A stretch of 64,000 bases of DNA from Pelodera strongyloides (lineage: Eukaryota > Nematoda > Chromadorea > Rhabditida > Rhabditidae): assembly GCA_036852015.1 (NCBI GenBank), contig JAANDG010000238.1:5001-69000 (forward strand), in the 5' to 3' direction. Each line of letters begins with the position of its first letter. The first letter of the stretch is position 1. The notes under the pieces were generated by a model. That model was not told the origin of the DNA, ran no database searches, and worked only from the letters and a program-made list of their open reading frames with translations. Positions 13,301 through 25,875 of the stretch are shown in pieces. Made by a program: the position numbers and the translations under genes.

Positions 13301-13619
13301 TACTAACATGTATTACGAAGATATGTACTGAAATGGAATATATCCCTGGTAGGTCCAGAGGCCGTATTCACCACTCAATTCCCCATGGGGAATTCCCCGT
13401 CTTTTTCTCTGCGTGTCGCACATTAGGATGCTATTTCCTGTTCCCAGGGACTATTTCCCCGAGGGAATCGGAGTGGTGAATATGGCCTCAGTTAACTTTA
13501 AGACGTAAATTTAAGTGTAATTTTTTAGGAGACTGATTACTTTTTACTTTCAGGTTATTCTGTACTCGCAAAAGATTCGCACTCCGGCTCCTACACGAGA
13601 ATTGGTTCTTGATGATTAA
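7317..13619 (+). CDS. AAAS: Aladin (nuclear pore complex WD-repeat protein)
   Basis: Exons: 7317-7439, 7973-8100, 8290-8389, 8651-8751, 9096-9263, 9486-9569, 9876-9996, 10258-10382, 10723-10902, 11118-11193, 11538-11637, 11911-11974, 12157-12241, 12510-12645, 13068-13165, 13554-13619. They join in frame to 584 residues; human aladin is about 546. Aladin is a peripheral nucleoporin on the cytoplasmic side of the pore, anchored through NDC1. Recognition rests on the propeller: HNWIRCVAWHADGKRMAICQ, then NVSAMSWQ-LFDQRVLAVAAG-DNILIWRL (the same blade spacing as in the human protein), WSPTCESLMFATENDARIF, HHMCLSKDAQRLAVHF and the C-terminal LIPSGLIEAPL..FAPRFDSGSLLTVVWSGG..IPL. The ATG directly follows TTTCTAG, a likely spliced-leader acceptor. 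Intron 3 lies in an AT-rich tract, and introns 4, 10, 14 and 15 contain foldback elements. Exons 3 and 4 (the poorly conserved region before the propeller) are the least certain. A possible extra acceptor at 9358 was rejected because skipping it preserves the blade length. Confidence 0.88.
8857..9021. mobile_element. TTAAAGCG-family palindromic MITE, copy 2
   Basis: It begins TTAAAGCGAAATAACGGCCGG and ends CCGGCCGGTATTTCGCTTTAA; the interior matches the family consensus. It lies inside aladin intron 4. Confidence 0.9.
11269..11394. mobile_element. GCCGTATTCACCAAC-family foldback element, subfamily A copy 1
   Basis: The left end GCCGTATTCACCAACAC is inverted at the right end as GTGTTGGTGAATACGGC. 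The interior (CTGAATCTCTTCTGCT, CTAGCTCCCTG) closely matches the copy at 38072-38198. Located in aladin intron 10. Confidence 0.85.
12681..12844. mobile_element. Inverted-repeat element in aladin intron 14
   Basis: Nested inverted repeats: an outer TCACAAAAATTTA / TAAATTTTTTGTGA, and an inner GGTAGGTTACAGGCGTCTCC paired with GGAGACGCCTACGCCTGTAACCTACC, which carries an extra CCTACG. The remaining centre is also self-complementary (AGCGTGCTC / GAGCACGCT). Non-coding. Confidence 0.8.
13360..13488. mobile_element. GCCGTATTCACCA-family foldback element, subfamily B copy 1
   Basis: Ends GGCCGTATTCACCACT and AGTGGTGAATATGGCC are inverted. The interior has TTCCCCATGGGGAATTCCCC and a CCCAGGGACTATTTCCCC stretch shared, in reverse orientation, with 26145-26270. 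Located in the last aladin intron. Confidence 0.8.
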
Positions 13620-15774
13620 GAAAGGATTTTTTAGTTATTTGATTGATTATTTATGGCTCTCTATTTCTCAGAACCCCCTCAGCAATTCTCGAATCATGGA
13701 AAAAGCTCAACTACTAATCGGTTCGTAGTATTACAATCTTACAGAAGTTTTTATTTAGAATACGGTACAAAGTTTTATTAGTATTATTTATGTATTCATC
13801 TATATTCATATAATAGGTAGAATCTTCGAGCTTATACGACTCCCGGTTAGACAGATGGACAGATGTTAACCAAATCTTTATGTCAACGTTTCGCCTTTCG
13901 GCATCTTCAGGACAATGGAATAAATACCTGTAAACAAAACACTATATTGGACTAGAAACAAACACAGGGGAAGAAACAGGGCAAAATATCACGAAACCAA
14001 TAGCAATCACAAGACAATAACACCCGCACAATACATGAAACAATTATGGTCGTATGCAAATCTCAAGGCACGTGCCTTGAGATTTGCATACGACCATAAT
14101 TGTTTCATGTATTGTGCGGGTGTTATTGTCTTGTGATTGCTATTGGTTTCGTGATATTTTTGCCCTGTTTCTTCCCCTGTGTTTGTTTCTAGTCCAATAT
14201 AGTGTTTTGTTTACAGGTATTTATTCCATTGTCCTGAAGATGCCGAAAGGCGAAACGTTGACATAAAGATTTGGTTAACATCTGTCCATCTGTCTAACCG
14301 GGAGTCGTATAAGCTCGAAGATTCTACCTATTATATGAAGTCACCTTCTCCCAAATGGAGCACGCGTACACAAAACTCCCTTCATCTATATTCATCTATT
14401 TATTGCATTGAATGCTGAGATTGTTTATGTTAGATCTGCAACAGGGTATGTCTTTCACTATGCTGTTACTTATTGTTAGGAATTTTGAGATTTTTGAGTT
14501 TGTAAATTTGAGATTTGTTATGGCTACTAATTGATTTTTAAGAAATTCAGCAGATTTTTCTTTGTTTTAGTATTTCTCTGTGGTATGTTGACTCGTTGCT
14601 TTACATGCGCCTGTCCCTGTGAGACTTTTTAATGTGAAATAAAAAATATTGTGTCAATCCGTGTGCTTTTTAGTGAATGCTTGAGGGGTGATAAAGAGAT
14701 AGTATTAGTAACCAAAGCAGTATTAGACCAAAAACCAATATCAGTATTTTATTACAAGCTGCTCGCGGTTTTTTATTGGAACACTGGATATGGAAGTAGC
14801 ACGACGCACAGGATTTCTATGGCAATACGAAGAAAGCAAGCAATGAAACTAAAAGCTAACGGGACTGACGTTGTTTGCTCCCTGAAAATTTTACTGGTAG
14901 TTAACACGTGCAAGCGGCAGCGTCGTCCGTGCAAGTGGTGTGCCACTCTGCTACTTACCGTGCCGCATGCACGGCAACTAGTGTTCATAAGAAGTAGGCA
15001 GGACATGCGCGCCATTGCGGTCTGCTCAGGATTAGTGGATATGTATTTCTAATAAGTTCAAATAAAAGTATTACTCTTAAACTTCAAAATAAGTTTGAAG
15101 TTTGTTCCGTCTTTTGATATGTTATCATCAAAATGTTTACGCGAGAGAGACAGCGGGGAAGTTGAGTTTAAGTGGAACGGGCGCGGACTTTTTGCAAATT
15201 TCTGTTCATCTCAAGCTCCGCAAAGGTTTTTCTGAATAGAGTTTTGAGTCTTTCACTAACTGTAACTGTTTTAGGAATTTCAACGAGAACTGGTTGAATT
15301 TTTCCGGAGTTTTTGTCGTTTTCTCGCAAAATGAAAGTAATATATAAGGAAATTTACTGGGAAGGAAAGGCACCCTTCCTTCTTCCATTTGGGAACTTAC
15401 GAGAAAAGGTAAGATAGAAGTTATATTTTAGTTATTTTACTTTGTGCATCTATGTAATTTGCTCTATTTGATCTAAACATGTTTATTAGTATTTATTAAC
15501 AGTTTCTATAGTAAAATTTGGCTGCGAACAACGCTTAAATTATGCAATCAAATGTAATAATAGTAGAATATAATAATCTTGAAACATTTTCTTATTACGA
15601 TTCTATTATTTTGATTATTCCTGTTTCTTTCTTTGTTGATTAAGTTTTCAAGAATTTAGAAAGATTTTAGGTGCAAACCAATTCATCTAAAACCCTCACT
15701 GCGCGCGAAATCTGGACATGAAAATATAAAAATATATAGATATTCGTAATTATGCAATATATTAATTCATTTAG
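13620..15774. other. Intergenic region between aladin and collagen 1
   Basis: It holds the aladin 3' UTR and the large palindrome at 13805-14339. A 133-codon open stretch at 14651-15052 begins at a non-ATG codon and has no recognisable domain. An AATAAA at about 14639 is a candidate poly(A) signal but is distant. No gene is supported. Confidence 0.5.
13805..14339. repeat. Near-perfect 535-base palindrome
   Basis: The left arm runs from 13805 (TTCATATAATAGGTAG) to 14071 and the right arm from 14072 to 14339 (CTACCTATTATATGAA). The arms match base for base with one indel (an A/T run near 13984 versus 14160) and no spacer at the centre, GGCAC|GTGCC. No open frame of interest is present. It could be a foldback transposon or an inverted duplication; the arms contain GATGCCGAAAGGCGAAACG, which I do not recognise as a known terminus. 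Confidence 0.92.
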
Positions 15775-18687
15775 ATGGAGGACGGCCGCGAAAAGGCGTT
15801 TACCTATGTGGCGTACACAGCGTCGGCGTTCACTTGCATCGCTTTGTTGGCGTTGGGCGTCACACTGCCGATGGCTGCTGACTACGTGCAGCAGGTTCAG
15901 CTGCGCGCCGCTGGGGATATGAAGTTCTGCGAGGTTAGTATTCTGAATCAAAACATAAGAGAGAATATGCGGCTTCGGGGACATAAACCCGCTTTTTTTA
16001 ATTACCTGTTCATTGAATTAACTTAATCTATAGCAATCTCGTGTCACACAATATTTCTTGTGCTTTATGTGCCCGTTTATGTTTTGTTTCGAAATTAGAG
16101 AGAAAAACTACAAAAGCACACGTTTTCCAAAGCTAGACATTTTGTTTTGAAAATAAAGAGAAAAACACTACAAAGGCACATGGTTTCTAAAGTTCCACGA
16201 ACTCAGTGCCACGAAGTCAGTGCTTCCACTCAATGTAGTATTTGTCCTATATTCATAATTTTGATTTCAGCTCTCCGCCGACCAGGTTCTTGAGGAGATC
16301 CACGAGTTCCGCTCCCATCCCGTCAACGGAACACGCGGAAAGCGTCAGGCCTACGGAGGATGCCAGGGTGAGAATTTACTTAACATACAGTACCCTAGAT
16401 TCCTAGATTCCTTACTGTGTACCCTAGGTACCTTACAATTTACCCTAGATACGTCGAAATTTGTCAAAATTTGATTTTGAAATATCAAAATCGGTTGATT
16501 CTGATTTTAACCTGATATTGTGCTACAATTTTTTTGTAATAGATGGTTTTAAGTTCGGTACAGTTTTGTTTATTTTTAGAGAATTTATATTTTTCTTCAG
16601 AATTTTTTGTAGTAAGAAAGACGTCCATACAAATAACAAATAGTGTAAATTTTAAGTAATCAGGTTTTCACCAGGCCTATTTTAGGTTGCTGCCTTCCTG
16701 GAAGCGCTGGAGCCCCCGGAAAGCCCGGACGTAATGGAAAGCCTGGACGTCCTGGACCTGACGGAGCTCCCGGATTCCCTGGAAGACCTCCTCGGTGAGA
16801 TTGTTGAGGAGTTTGAGCTTGAGCTAGGGACAGAGAGAGTCAGAGAGAGAGAGACGGAGAGAGTTAGAAAGATAGAGAGTGAGAGTAAATCAAAAACGTT
16901 AGCAGGATGCTGCCTTACTAGCCAAGGTTGAACTACACCAAGTTTGAATTACAACAATGGTTTTGACTGAAGAAAACCCCCTCCATACACATCGCAATTC
17001 CCCACTAATAAACTCTATAGCCGTTGCTTTCTTCGTACTTTACTGCCATATAAAGCCAGTAGTAGAAAGAAAGTATTAGTTATTACATTCCCCGCGTTCC
17101 TTATAGTTCCTTTTAGCGCGCGCCAAGACGCGTTTTTATCCATACAAATGGGGTAAGCGAAAGCCAATTTGATGCGATTCCTATGAGCTACAGGAATAGC
17201 GTTCTCCTAGAGAAAGTAGTTGAGAAAAGGGGAAGGCATAGCAGAACTAGTTTCTTACCGCTGCTAAGACTTTCGACTTTTATGCACCCGAATGGCATTG
17301 CCTTTTGGGGAGTTGCATAGGACCAGTTAGGACTTATTACGTTACTAAGGTATAAATGAGGTGCATGATTGAGGTTATAAAAAAATATATTGTGGGCATG
17401 CACAGTAACGAGTGATGGTAAATGGAAAGGGGCGCACATGTACCATATAATTTCATAATTTCTAGTACCATATAATAATATTTTAATTTCTCGATTTCAG
17501 TGTCTGCCAAGAGTTCACTCCCCCACCATGCAGACCTTGCCCTCCTGGACCACCTGGACCTCCCGGAGGACCCGGAGAGAAGGGTACGGTATTGTACTTT
17601 GTAGTTTGATCACTGATACCGTATGCTAATTTCCTAAATTACATCGTATGCAATGGAAAGATAAATCAGTTCGCGTTTCTCGTGCAATCCCTAATGGTAC
17701 TCACTGTTCTATTATGACGTAAACTGCGCAGTAAGCCATTTAACTCGCGCGGTCACACCCCTTTTGTTGTAGTTCTTTTATTACGTGATGGGAAACACAC
17801 TGAACAAGAGCAGTGTTGAACGGATAAAGAACTCTGAAAGAGAGCGAGACAGAGAGAGAGAGAAAGAAAGAGAGAGAGGGAGAGAGAGAGGGAGAGATGG
17901 AGAGAGAGGGAGAGAGAGAGAAGAGCGATCCAAAGGTAGAACAGAGAAAAGAGACCATTCGGTTAAAGCGAGCATGTTCTTTGACTCACCAAATACAACT
18001 TCGCCCGTTGTAGTAATGAAGCGAGAGAGTATAACGAGTAGAACGACGTAGAGGGAAAGAAATAGTGGGTAGTGTGCTATGAAGTTTAAGGAAAACCTGG
18101 AATTTAGTCACCCACCTATATAACTATATAGTCCATGAAAACAGCAGTGGTACCTGGATCGAAAACCAGTCTAAGTAACTTTCCTGTATTTCAGGACCCG
18201 CTGGATATCCCGGACAGCCTGGACAGCCTGGAAACCGCGGATTCCCTGGACCTCCCGGACCTCCTGGACAACCTGGAAACGGTGGACCACCTGGACAGCC
18301 TGGGCAGCCCGGACAGCCTGGATCGCCCGCCCGCTCAGAGCCTTCCCTGCCTGGAGAGCCTGGACCTCAGGGACCTCCTGGAGCCCCCGGACAGCCTGGA
18401 GAGCCTGGACAGGTATCTTGATCATGTCGGAATAATACGGTTGAAGTAATGTAGAGTTTTCCTGAGTTCTTTAAAACCTTAACGCTTTGCAGAAGGGACA
18501 ACCTGGACAGCCCGGAAACCCCGGACAACCTGGAGCCCCTGGATCTCCTGGACAGCCTGGAGCACCTGGCGAGCACGGAGAGCCTGGACATCCTGGAGAG
18601 CCCGGACACGGAGGAGAGCGTGGTATCTGTCCCAAGTACTGCGCCCTCGACGGAGGAATCTTCTTCGAGGATGGAACGCGCCGTTAA
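15775..18687 (+). CDS. Cuticle collagen 1
   Basis: Exons: 15775-15933, 16271-16367, 16686-16794, 17501-17583, 18195-18412, 18493-18687, joined in frame to 286 residues, typical of nematode cuticle collagens. The N-terminus has a short cytoplasmic part and a hydrophobic signal-anchor at about residues 10-34. RGKR at residues 75-78 fits the subtilisin-like processing site cut by BLI-4-type proteases. A CC pair then precedes a first Gly-X-Y block, a non-collagenous break with a CxxC-type cluster ([10 protein letters not shown]), a long Gly-X-Y block rich in GQPGQPG, and the C-terminal box [19 protein letters not shown] shared with many collagens of this class. The ATG follows TTTAG directly, a likely spliced-leader acceptor. 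The product is secreted by the hypodermis, trimerises, and is cross-linked through cysteines and tyrosines. Its paralogue lies 7.2 kb downstream on the same strand with fewer introns. Which C. elegans col gene it corresponds to cannot be told. Confidence 0.93.
17837..17932 (+). repeat. Purine-only (GA)n tract in collagen 1 intron 4
   Basis: About 95 bases of AG with occasional interruptions (AAAGAAAG, GGGA, GATGG). A shorter (GA)n tract occurs in intron 3 near 16831-16870, and the paralogue has one in intron 2. Confidence 0.85.
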
Positions 18688-21600
18688 GCGGTGAGCTTTA
18701 AAGCGATATGGCATGTGTTTTTTTTGTACCATTTTGTGCAAGCCGTGAGTCCTAGATCTACCTCCTTGCCCAGCAACAAAACACAAACTTCTTGATTAGA
18801 TTCCACCGACTACTTAAGCACCATCTAACAAAGAAAGTGCATATCCTTGAATCATATGTGAGTCGCGCGTCGCGTCATTACCGCTCCCGCGCCTGCGTAC
18901 AGTAAGAAAGAGAGCGCAGAATAGACAAGAGCAGGCAAAAAAACACACACAGAAACTCAACAAGTGCCTTAGAGCTGAGGGGGTTATTCTCGAGTGGTCT
19001 TCAAGTACAAAACCACAAAGAATGTTCTAATAGTGCTGATCAAACAATAACTGACCGTCGTGGGAGAGAAAGAACGAAACATCTAAGACATTGCTCTTTT
19101 TGGAACGCTGTTCTTGAAAAAAAAAAAGAATTCTCAACTCTGATTTTCTATAGTGCATCGGCGACGTAACGTAACAGACCAATCCAAAATAAGTTCTAAG
19201 TGGTATTACACAAACTACAGACCTACAGACAACAGTAGTGATAAAGTACAAACTACTAGCTACAAACATATTCTTTATCTTTTTCGTTTAGGTGCGTTCA
19301 TCTCGGAGGAACTCCGCACACGTCAATGCGTCTCTTATTGTTTTGCCGAAAATTCAAATTTCAAATTCAAATTGTTAATAAAGACGCGAGCATTCAAAAG
19401 TTTTTTTTGTTGATGCCCTTGATGTCTACATTCACAGCAGAAGTCACACTTTACAGTAACTGTGCAGGACATCTCGTTAGATTAGTACTTATGGAAAATA
19501 GTACATGGTCACGGACTCTAATTCTAAACTAGACTCTAAGGCCTCACTTAGCTCCATCCATCCACCATATATGCTTCTAATGCTCGAACTAAAAGCCAAA
19601 CATCAGGTTAAAATATGATCTTGTAGTGCAAGTATCTGTCGAAGGCCTTGACAATATCGCTCTATGGTTCTTGAAGGCTTGAAGGTCTGTATGAGCAAGG
19701 TTGAGCTGGGTTGCATGGATATGGCAGAGTGACACTAGACTTTAGACTTCAACTAGATTCTACTCTTGTTTGAATATAGAAACCTGCGAGGCTGAGAAAT
19801 ACAATATATGGAAAGTTTCTTAAAAAACTGACGGCATTGGAGCAAGAAAAAAATTGAGACGCATTATTATCACACAATAACATTTGTGTTTTTTATGCTC
19901 CGAAGTGTTCTGTTTCAGTTTTCACAAATAAGGCTTGGGCAATAATTTATGCAATAAAATCTGTAAAAAATTGCTCAATCCTTGCCTCCTTTGAGCTTGA
20001 GCGCCTATCTACCATCAATTGAAGGTCTCATTAGAGTTTACAGCTTGCAATTAGCCAAGTAACATTTTGCTCCCACCTATCCATCCCACCCTTTCGTTCC
20101 CACTTATTCCCGCTGCTCAAAACTCTACCCAAGCCTCACTCCTGCCCTCAAGGTCTCTTGACCTCGAGCCAGCTTTTTGTTATGCTCAGACTGTTTCGCT
20201 TTTTTTTGTTCGAATACCTTTGTGCTGAGGGAGTGAAGCATTGCGGAGCTCTTGTAAGGCAATTCAACAAAAGCCCACTTTTCTATGTGCTACTGGATAT
20301 AGAGACAGTGAAAGAGAGGGCGATTTTGACATGGACGAATTCGTCTTCGAGATTTTCTGTGGAGTTCTGTCCAGAAAATGAGCCTCAGAGATTTGGTAAG
20401 CTCTCGTCAGAACATAGTTTGTCTTCTGTTTGAATTTTGTATATTAAAATCTTTATCAATATTTTGGTCTGCAGCTCGACGAGTACAGTAGTTAAAGGAA
20501 TTTGGCCACAATAACAATCGATGTTGCTGAAAATATCCCAATCATATAAATTCAAGTCAGTTTTATTGATTTCGGTGATTTTATCAATGATTTGACCCCA
20601 TTTTAGGTTTAGCATGGATTCGATTTACTTATTTGGAGCTATTTTTTACATGAGCCACTGTTTTAGTAGTGTGTTTTAGTTAGAATTATGAGCAGCGTAA
20701 CTTTCTAGCCATGCGTCAGCACTAGGAACGGAACCGGTCTTCCAGCTTTCTTATAAATACTCAAAGATTACCCTATGAGGATCTACTGTGGTGTTGAGGG
20801 TAAAAGTCCGTTTAGCTCTCAGCGGGTGCTCATTCTTTTTTTTTTGACAAATGGCTCTACAAAATAAGAAATATCCCATTACTTACAGTATCTACTTGTT
20901 TCAGTTCTGTACATGGACATTTAAAATTTGTAGATTTACTTATTGTAGTTGATAGAAACAGCTTTAAAGTGCAGGTTTCATGATAACATAAGACATAATA
21001 TACTGATCGTGCGCGTGTCATTTCTAAGGTTGTTTATGGCCCTGGCCCCCTGGCCCGGTAAAACTGAGCACTTACAACTCCATTAAATACGATACAATAG
21101 CATTATGTTTTTTTTTGCATAAAATTATTTTTATAGTTTTTGCAAAACTGTCTCAAATTTAAGAAACTCAAGAGCAGTGGTTACTGCGATTTTTTACTGC
21201 TTTCTGTTACTACGTTCATTTAGATAAGAGTTCCTAAAAGTTAGAACACAGTCACTGGATGTAAGAAAACCAAGTCTAATTAAATAATCAACTACGTGTG
21301 GTGATATTAATATCCACTTTCTAAATCGCACTTCCTATCTTCCTAACCATCCCCGCTATAAGCCATCATAAAATGTGTAACACGGAAAAAGATTCCATTG
21401 CATATAAGAAGTGGCTTGATCGAGTTTCCGCTTGCTCGTTTTCTTACCGCACAACCAACCGGCGGGTTGATAATTGCTAAGGCTATAATTGCTAATGCTA
21501 GAAACTTCTGACACGAGGGACTAATTTCATACAGTAACCAATTTTAATGTGACTACAGAAAGCTTAGAGTTGGTTTTTTAAACCCGTTGGAAAGAACGCA

Positions 21601-21829
21601 CAATCATGAGAGACGAATAGATTTCATCATTTTTTTCAATAACAAAGCTCATTCTATGTTTCATACCGTTTGTAAGCCTACAAGTAATGTAACATTGTCA
21701 AACAACAGTAGCAAACCGTCATACAGTATTCCTGTTTTGATTAGTCTCTACCTCTTCCTTACCGCCCAGCTACTCATGTACTAGCTGATTGCCAATGACT
21801 CTTACGATAATGACTGGCTCAAAGCGCTC

Positions 21830-21990
21830 TTGGCGCCCCGCCCCCTTGCCTCAGGGGCGCGGCTTGAGCCTCGCGGGTGGTGTGTCACCCTAGCGCCTCT
21901 AAAAAGCGACTGCCCTAGAGCGCGCGCCCGGAATATAAAAGCCTCTAGGGAGGCAATTGCACCGGCGCCGTTACCGCAATCAACTGCCAT
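21830..21990. promoter_or_regulatory. GC-rich island with a TATA-like box
   Basis: A sharp rise in G+C within AT-rich DNA (GCGCCCCGCCCCC, GGGGCGCGGC, GAGCGCGCGCCCGG) ends with GGAATATAAAAGCC, a good TATA-like sequence near 21931 on +. No gene is recognisable immediately downstream, so function is speculative; it could equally be part of an unknown repeat. Confidence 0.25.
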
Positions 21991-22515
21991 CAGATACTTT
22001 TATTATTCTTTGCTCGGCATTACTCTAGTACGTACCAGTTGCTTAGTTTGCATCACGAATTCGCTGTTAGGGTGCTGTTTCATTTCGACCTATAAGAAAT
22101 TCGGCTTTGCCTAATACATGTTAAATTTGATCATTCGGTGTACCTTATTATCCTTTTTTATTTATCTGTGCAATTCTTGGCAACGAACTACATGCATTTA
22201 TAATTATGAATTTATGTAATGTAAATGGAATTCGGTTATTTTTGTAAGCTATTTAGCTCGTGTACATTGTTCTACCCTGTCCCATTTTATTCAGTTAGCA
22301 CTTACGCGAAAATGCGTTTCAGTATTTGTTCAAAACCGTCCTATTTCGGATCACAGTTAGTTTTTCCATTTAAATTGCTTGGGAAGAAAATTTTCACTAG
22401 GTTTTAATAGGGTCTGCACGCAGACAGATGCTGAAAATGTCCTAACTTATCCATAGGTTTGATCATCTAAGCTACTATGCTTTACATCATTTGCAATAGA
22501 TTAGTAATTTGGAAG

Positions 22516-22935
22516 TTAAAGGGACAGGCCCACCGATATAAACCTACGTTTATTATTTGTTCATAATTCATGAAAAGGATATTTATTATAATATATACAA
22601 ACTAAATATTATTCAGTTTCACCATGGGGAAGTTTTTCCTGTGAGCTTTCCTTACAGAAGGTACCGTAGACAGGTCATTTGCATAGACATTTTCATACAT
22701 ACCTTTGTCGGAAAGGGAAGTTAAGTCGTTTGCATATCCACATCAAAGGTGTGTATGCAAACGATTGTGCAAATGACCTGTCTACGGTACCTTCCGTAAG
22801 GAAAACTCACCGGAAAAACTTCGCCATGGTGAATCTGAATAATATTTAGTTTGTATATATTATAATAAATACCCTTTTTATGAATTATGAACAAATAATA
22901 AACGTAGGTTTATATCGGTGGGCCTGTCCCTTTAA
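22516..22935. mobile_element. Palindromic MITE with TTAAAGGGACAGGCCC ends
   Basis: About 420 bases, with long inverted arms. The left starts TTAAAGGGACAGGCCCACCG and the right ends CGGTGGGCCTGTCCCTTTAA; homology between arms continues for nearly 200 bases with scattered mismatches (for example GGTACCGTAGACAGGTC versus GACCTGTCTACGGTACC). Non-coding. Confidence 0.9.
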
Positions 22936-25080
22936 GCGTTCGTTTGTAAAGGCCATTTCATATTCACCAACAAGCAAAGCACATAACTCTATTCACTTAT
23001 CACGCCTGGAGGTGCGTTGAAAAAAAATATAAATTCAATATATTTCATAAGTTAGCTATCACATAGGATTGGTCACGCAAGTTAGACGGTACATCGGATA
23101 GATATGCCGCGTAAGTTATGTAGCACCAGGTTACGTAACCTACTATACCGTAAACCTTTTCCCAGTTCCTTAAGTGAGGCAGAGACTACTTAGAACGTAC
23201 AATGAGAACCGGATTGCTATATTAGTGTATAACGCAACGCTATTGAGACATACATACCTACAGACATACACGTACGTACTGACAAACATACTAACATACT
23301 AGCACTAAAAATAATGTAGAACACATAGACATACCACATACCAGTGCAATCAACTAACCTGATAATGAGATCTAGCACAAAGAAGCTATATTAGGGCATA
23401 TGCAGTCTAATAATTTTTTTGTATACATTAATTGTATACATAATATACGTTTTTCATTGTATAGCTCTTTGAGAATCGTTGTACAATTAGAAATTGAAGC
23501 CTTTGTTTGAGGATGTCAAATGGAAATCTGGCAAGCAAAAACCTTGCGCCCCGAGTTAGCCCTGGTAACATTGCACAATCATACCGCTTCATGCTTCAAC
23601 AACATATTTTTTTGTAAAAATTGGATAGTAGCTTATATTTATAGTTTCCAAGCAAATCTAAATCCTGCTCAAAATTTCAAGGTTTTTGTGCTGGCTTTTG
23701 GGTGGCATTTTCAAGATAAACCAACTAGTTTCGGGCGTAAAATACCATCAAAAGTCTGTGGCACTCTTTGCAACTTTCTCTCTATACACAGAGATCGAAA
23801 AGTAAGGCGACACTGTGAATTTTGTGAAGGAAAAATTAAAAATGGCTAGATTAATTATAAATTATATATCCAATTGCTTTACTATTTTTTAATAATCGTA
23901 TTCGAATGACTAATGAGCACATACCCATAAACCGTGAGAGGACGACGTGTCTAAATTTATCTAGCTGTTCACAATTCTTCTTATGAGTGATGACCAGAAA
24001 CTTTCTGACAAGTTACCTATACTTTCTTGCTGAGCGTGTTAATTATCTTCTGACAGAACTCTAATTGCCTTGAAACCACATTTTGACTTGAAGCTACACG
24101 GTGAAAGGCAATTACAATTGTCTTGAAACTACTCTTTTCCCAATATCCGTTCATAATGGCCTAATCCCATCAAGTTCCATCCAGCTATCATTATCTCACT
24201 GATAGCATAGTTTTTCGCCGGTTTCATTTCGTCGGCCGCAAGTCAAGTTCATTTCAACAATTTCGATTTTTGGCTGTCAAGTCGCGAAAAAGTGCCAGCG
24301 TTTTGCCGCGCGAGCTGTCCTTACCACTGGTTTCACGTTTACTTTTTGTGACACAATTATAAAGAAACAAGCTGTGATCGTTAGCTTCAAGCATATAATT
24401 GCGGTGAGGCGTTAATGAAGGCACTGGTGTTTGAACTTCTGAACGCTACAAATTACAAACCCTATTCTAACAACAATCATCGTCTGGAATTCAGCCATCC
24501 ATTATATTTGGTAGCTTCACAAATGCATTGTCTCTACCCTATCTTACCTGTATATTCTAGCTTCTTTTTCATAATTTCTTATATGATTGTCAGTTGCCAG
24601 GTCGCTTTTGCTTTTAAATGAAATTTTATTAAGAGTTAATTTTTATTTAGCCCATGACATGAAACATACGACATTTTGTCAATATCCAGTAAGGCAGATT
24701 CCAGTGTAAAGTCTTACAAATAGCCTTTAGAAAATACATATGTAAAATGTAAGCTCCATATACAACAAAGATTTCCAAGTTTTTTTCCTGGCATATACAT
24801 ATTTCCATGATCAGCAATACGAAAATCGCCAGAAAAGTGCAGCGCGTATCACTTATTTCGAGTGTGCTTTTTCGCACTAGAAACACTATAAGTCTAACAG
24901 AAGCGTGCGCACTAAAAGGAACGTATATAAAAGAAAAACCGGCTTCCATCGCCCTCTATGTGGAACCGTTCCCTTTTTTATTATTCTATAACACCACGGA
25001 ATCCTTTGCCTTGGAGCCTTGAACGCTTATTTTAGACTATTGAAAATGTAGGAAAAAGCACCTTTGAAAGTTTGACGGTC

Positions 25081-25256
25081 AAAGCGAAACACCAGCCGGT
25101 TTTTGAAACGTATGGTGGACACTTGTATTCTTACGTATTTATGTTTGCTCGAATTTACCTCGATTTTTTATTCTAATTTATGTTCATTTGTATAAGCTGC
25201 GTAAGAATGCTGATGTACTCGGTGCGTTTCAAACAAAAGCCGGTGTTTCGCTTTAA
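25081..25256. mobile_element. TTAAAGCG-family palindromic MITE, copy 3
   Basis: It begins AAAGCGAAACACCAGCCGG and ends CCGGTGTTTCGCTTTAA. The interior (TTCTTACGTATTTATG, TTATTCTAATTTATGTTCA, TAAGAATGCTGATGTACTCG) follows the family pattern. Confidence 0.88.
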
Positions 25257-25875
25257 AGGATAGCAGTCACTTCATTATCGTCTTTTACTTAAATTATCAA
25301 TAAATATAAAAAGATACCTAGAAAAATACCTTTCCGATGCCATTTTACGGAATATTTATCACAGGGAAAACATCGCTTGTGTTGAGTTTTAATTTTTGAC
25401 AAAATGGGGTGTTTTCTAAATCGCAACGGGACTTGGCCGGTTGCCAATGATGACAATTCAAAGAAAATCCGGGGAAGAGAGAAAGTGTCTGCTCTACTGT
25501 CTCAGTTGTCGTTGACATACTGTACCTTATCAGAACACAACCGAGGGGCTTTCTTTCCCTGGGTTAATTTTTCAGTAAATTGACACCGGAATGGTATTTT
25601 TCTATGTTTATGGATAATTGAAGTAAAAAGGCGCATTTGAAGTGACTGCGATCCTTTAACTAGATTTCCTAATATGCACACTCATATGCATTCATATACA
25701 CTCTGTCGTTTTGTCACCGTTGCGCAGCATTTTAACTCGTCAAGTTCACTGATCTTATTGTTATTGGTACCACTGCCACATGTCCTGTTTTCCTAAATTT
25801 GTACAACGCCTCGTCATTTTGGCTACAACGCCGCCCCGTTCCTGCCATCATAATTAGCTCGCGGAATTTCAGGGG

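Larger units (their letters stand above)
18688..25875. other. 7.2 kb intergenic region between the collagens
   Basis: No gene is supported. It contains the collagen 1 3' UTR (an AATAAA lies near 19376), a GC-rich island (21830-21990), a large palindromic element (22516-22935) and a TTAAAGCG-family copy (25081-25256). Open stretches of about 90-110 codons at 20158, 23520 and 24647(-) have no recognisable domain and no convincing splice or poly(A) context. Confidence 0.5.

Noticed and set aside
14651..15052. 133-codon open frame
   Set aside because: It starts at a non-ATG codon, has no domain, splice context or poly(A) support.
18171..18786. Long minus-strand frames opposite the collagen exons
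   Set aside because: Shadows of the Gly-X-Y coding repeat; the same occurs opposite and in the alternate frames of collagen 2 (26917-27528).
20158..20433. 91-codon frame ending near a GTAAGC donor-like site
   Set aside because: No ATG start of note, no recognisable domain, no partner exon found.
23520..23849. 109-codon ATG frame with several cysteines near the end
   Set aside because: No poly(A) signal, no signal peptide, no recognised family; such frames are expected a few times in 64 kb.
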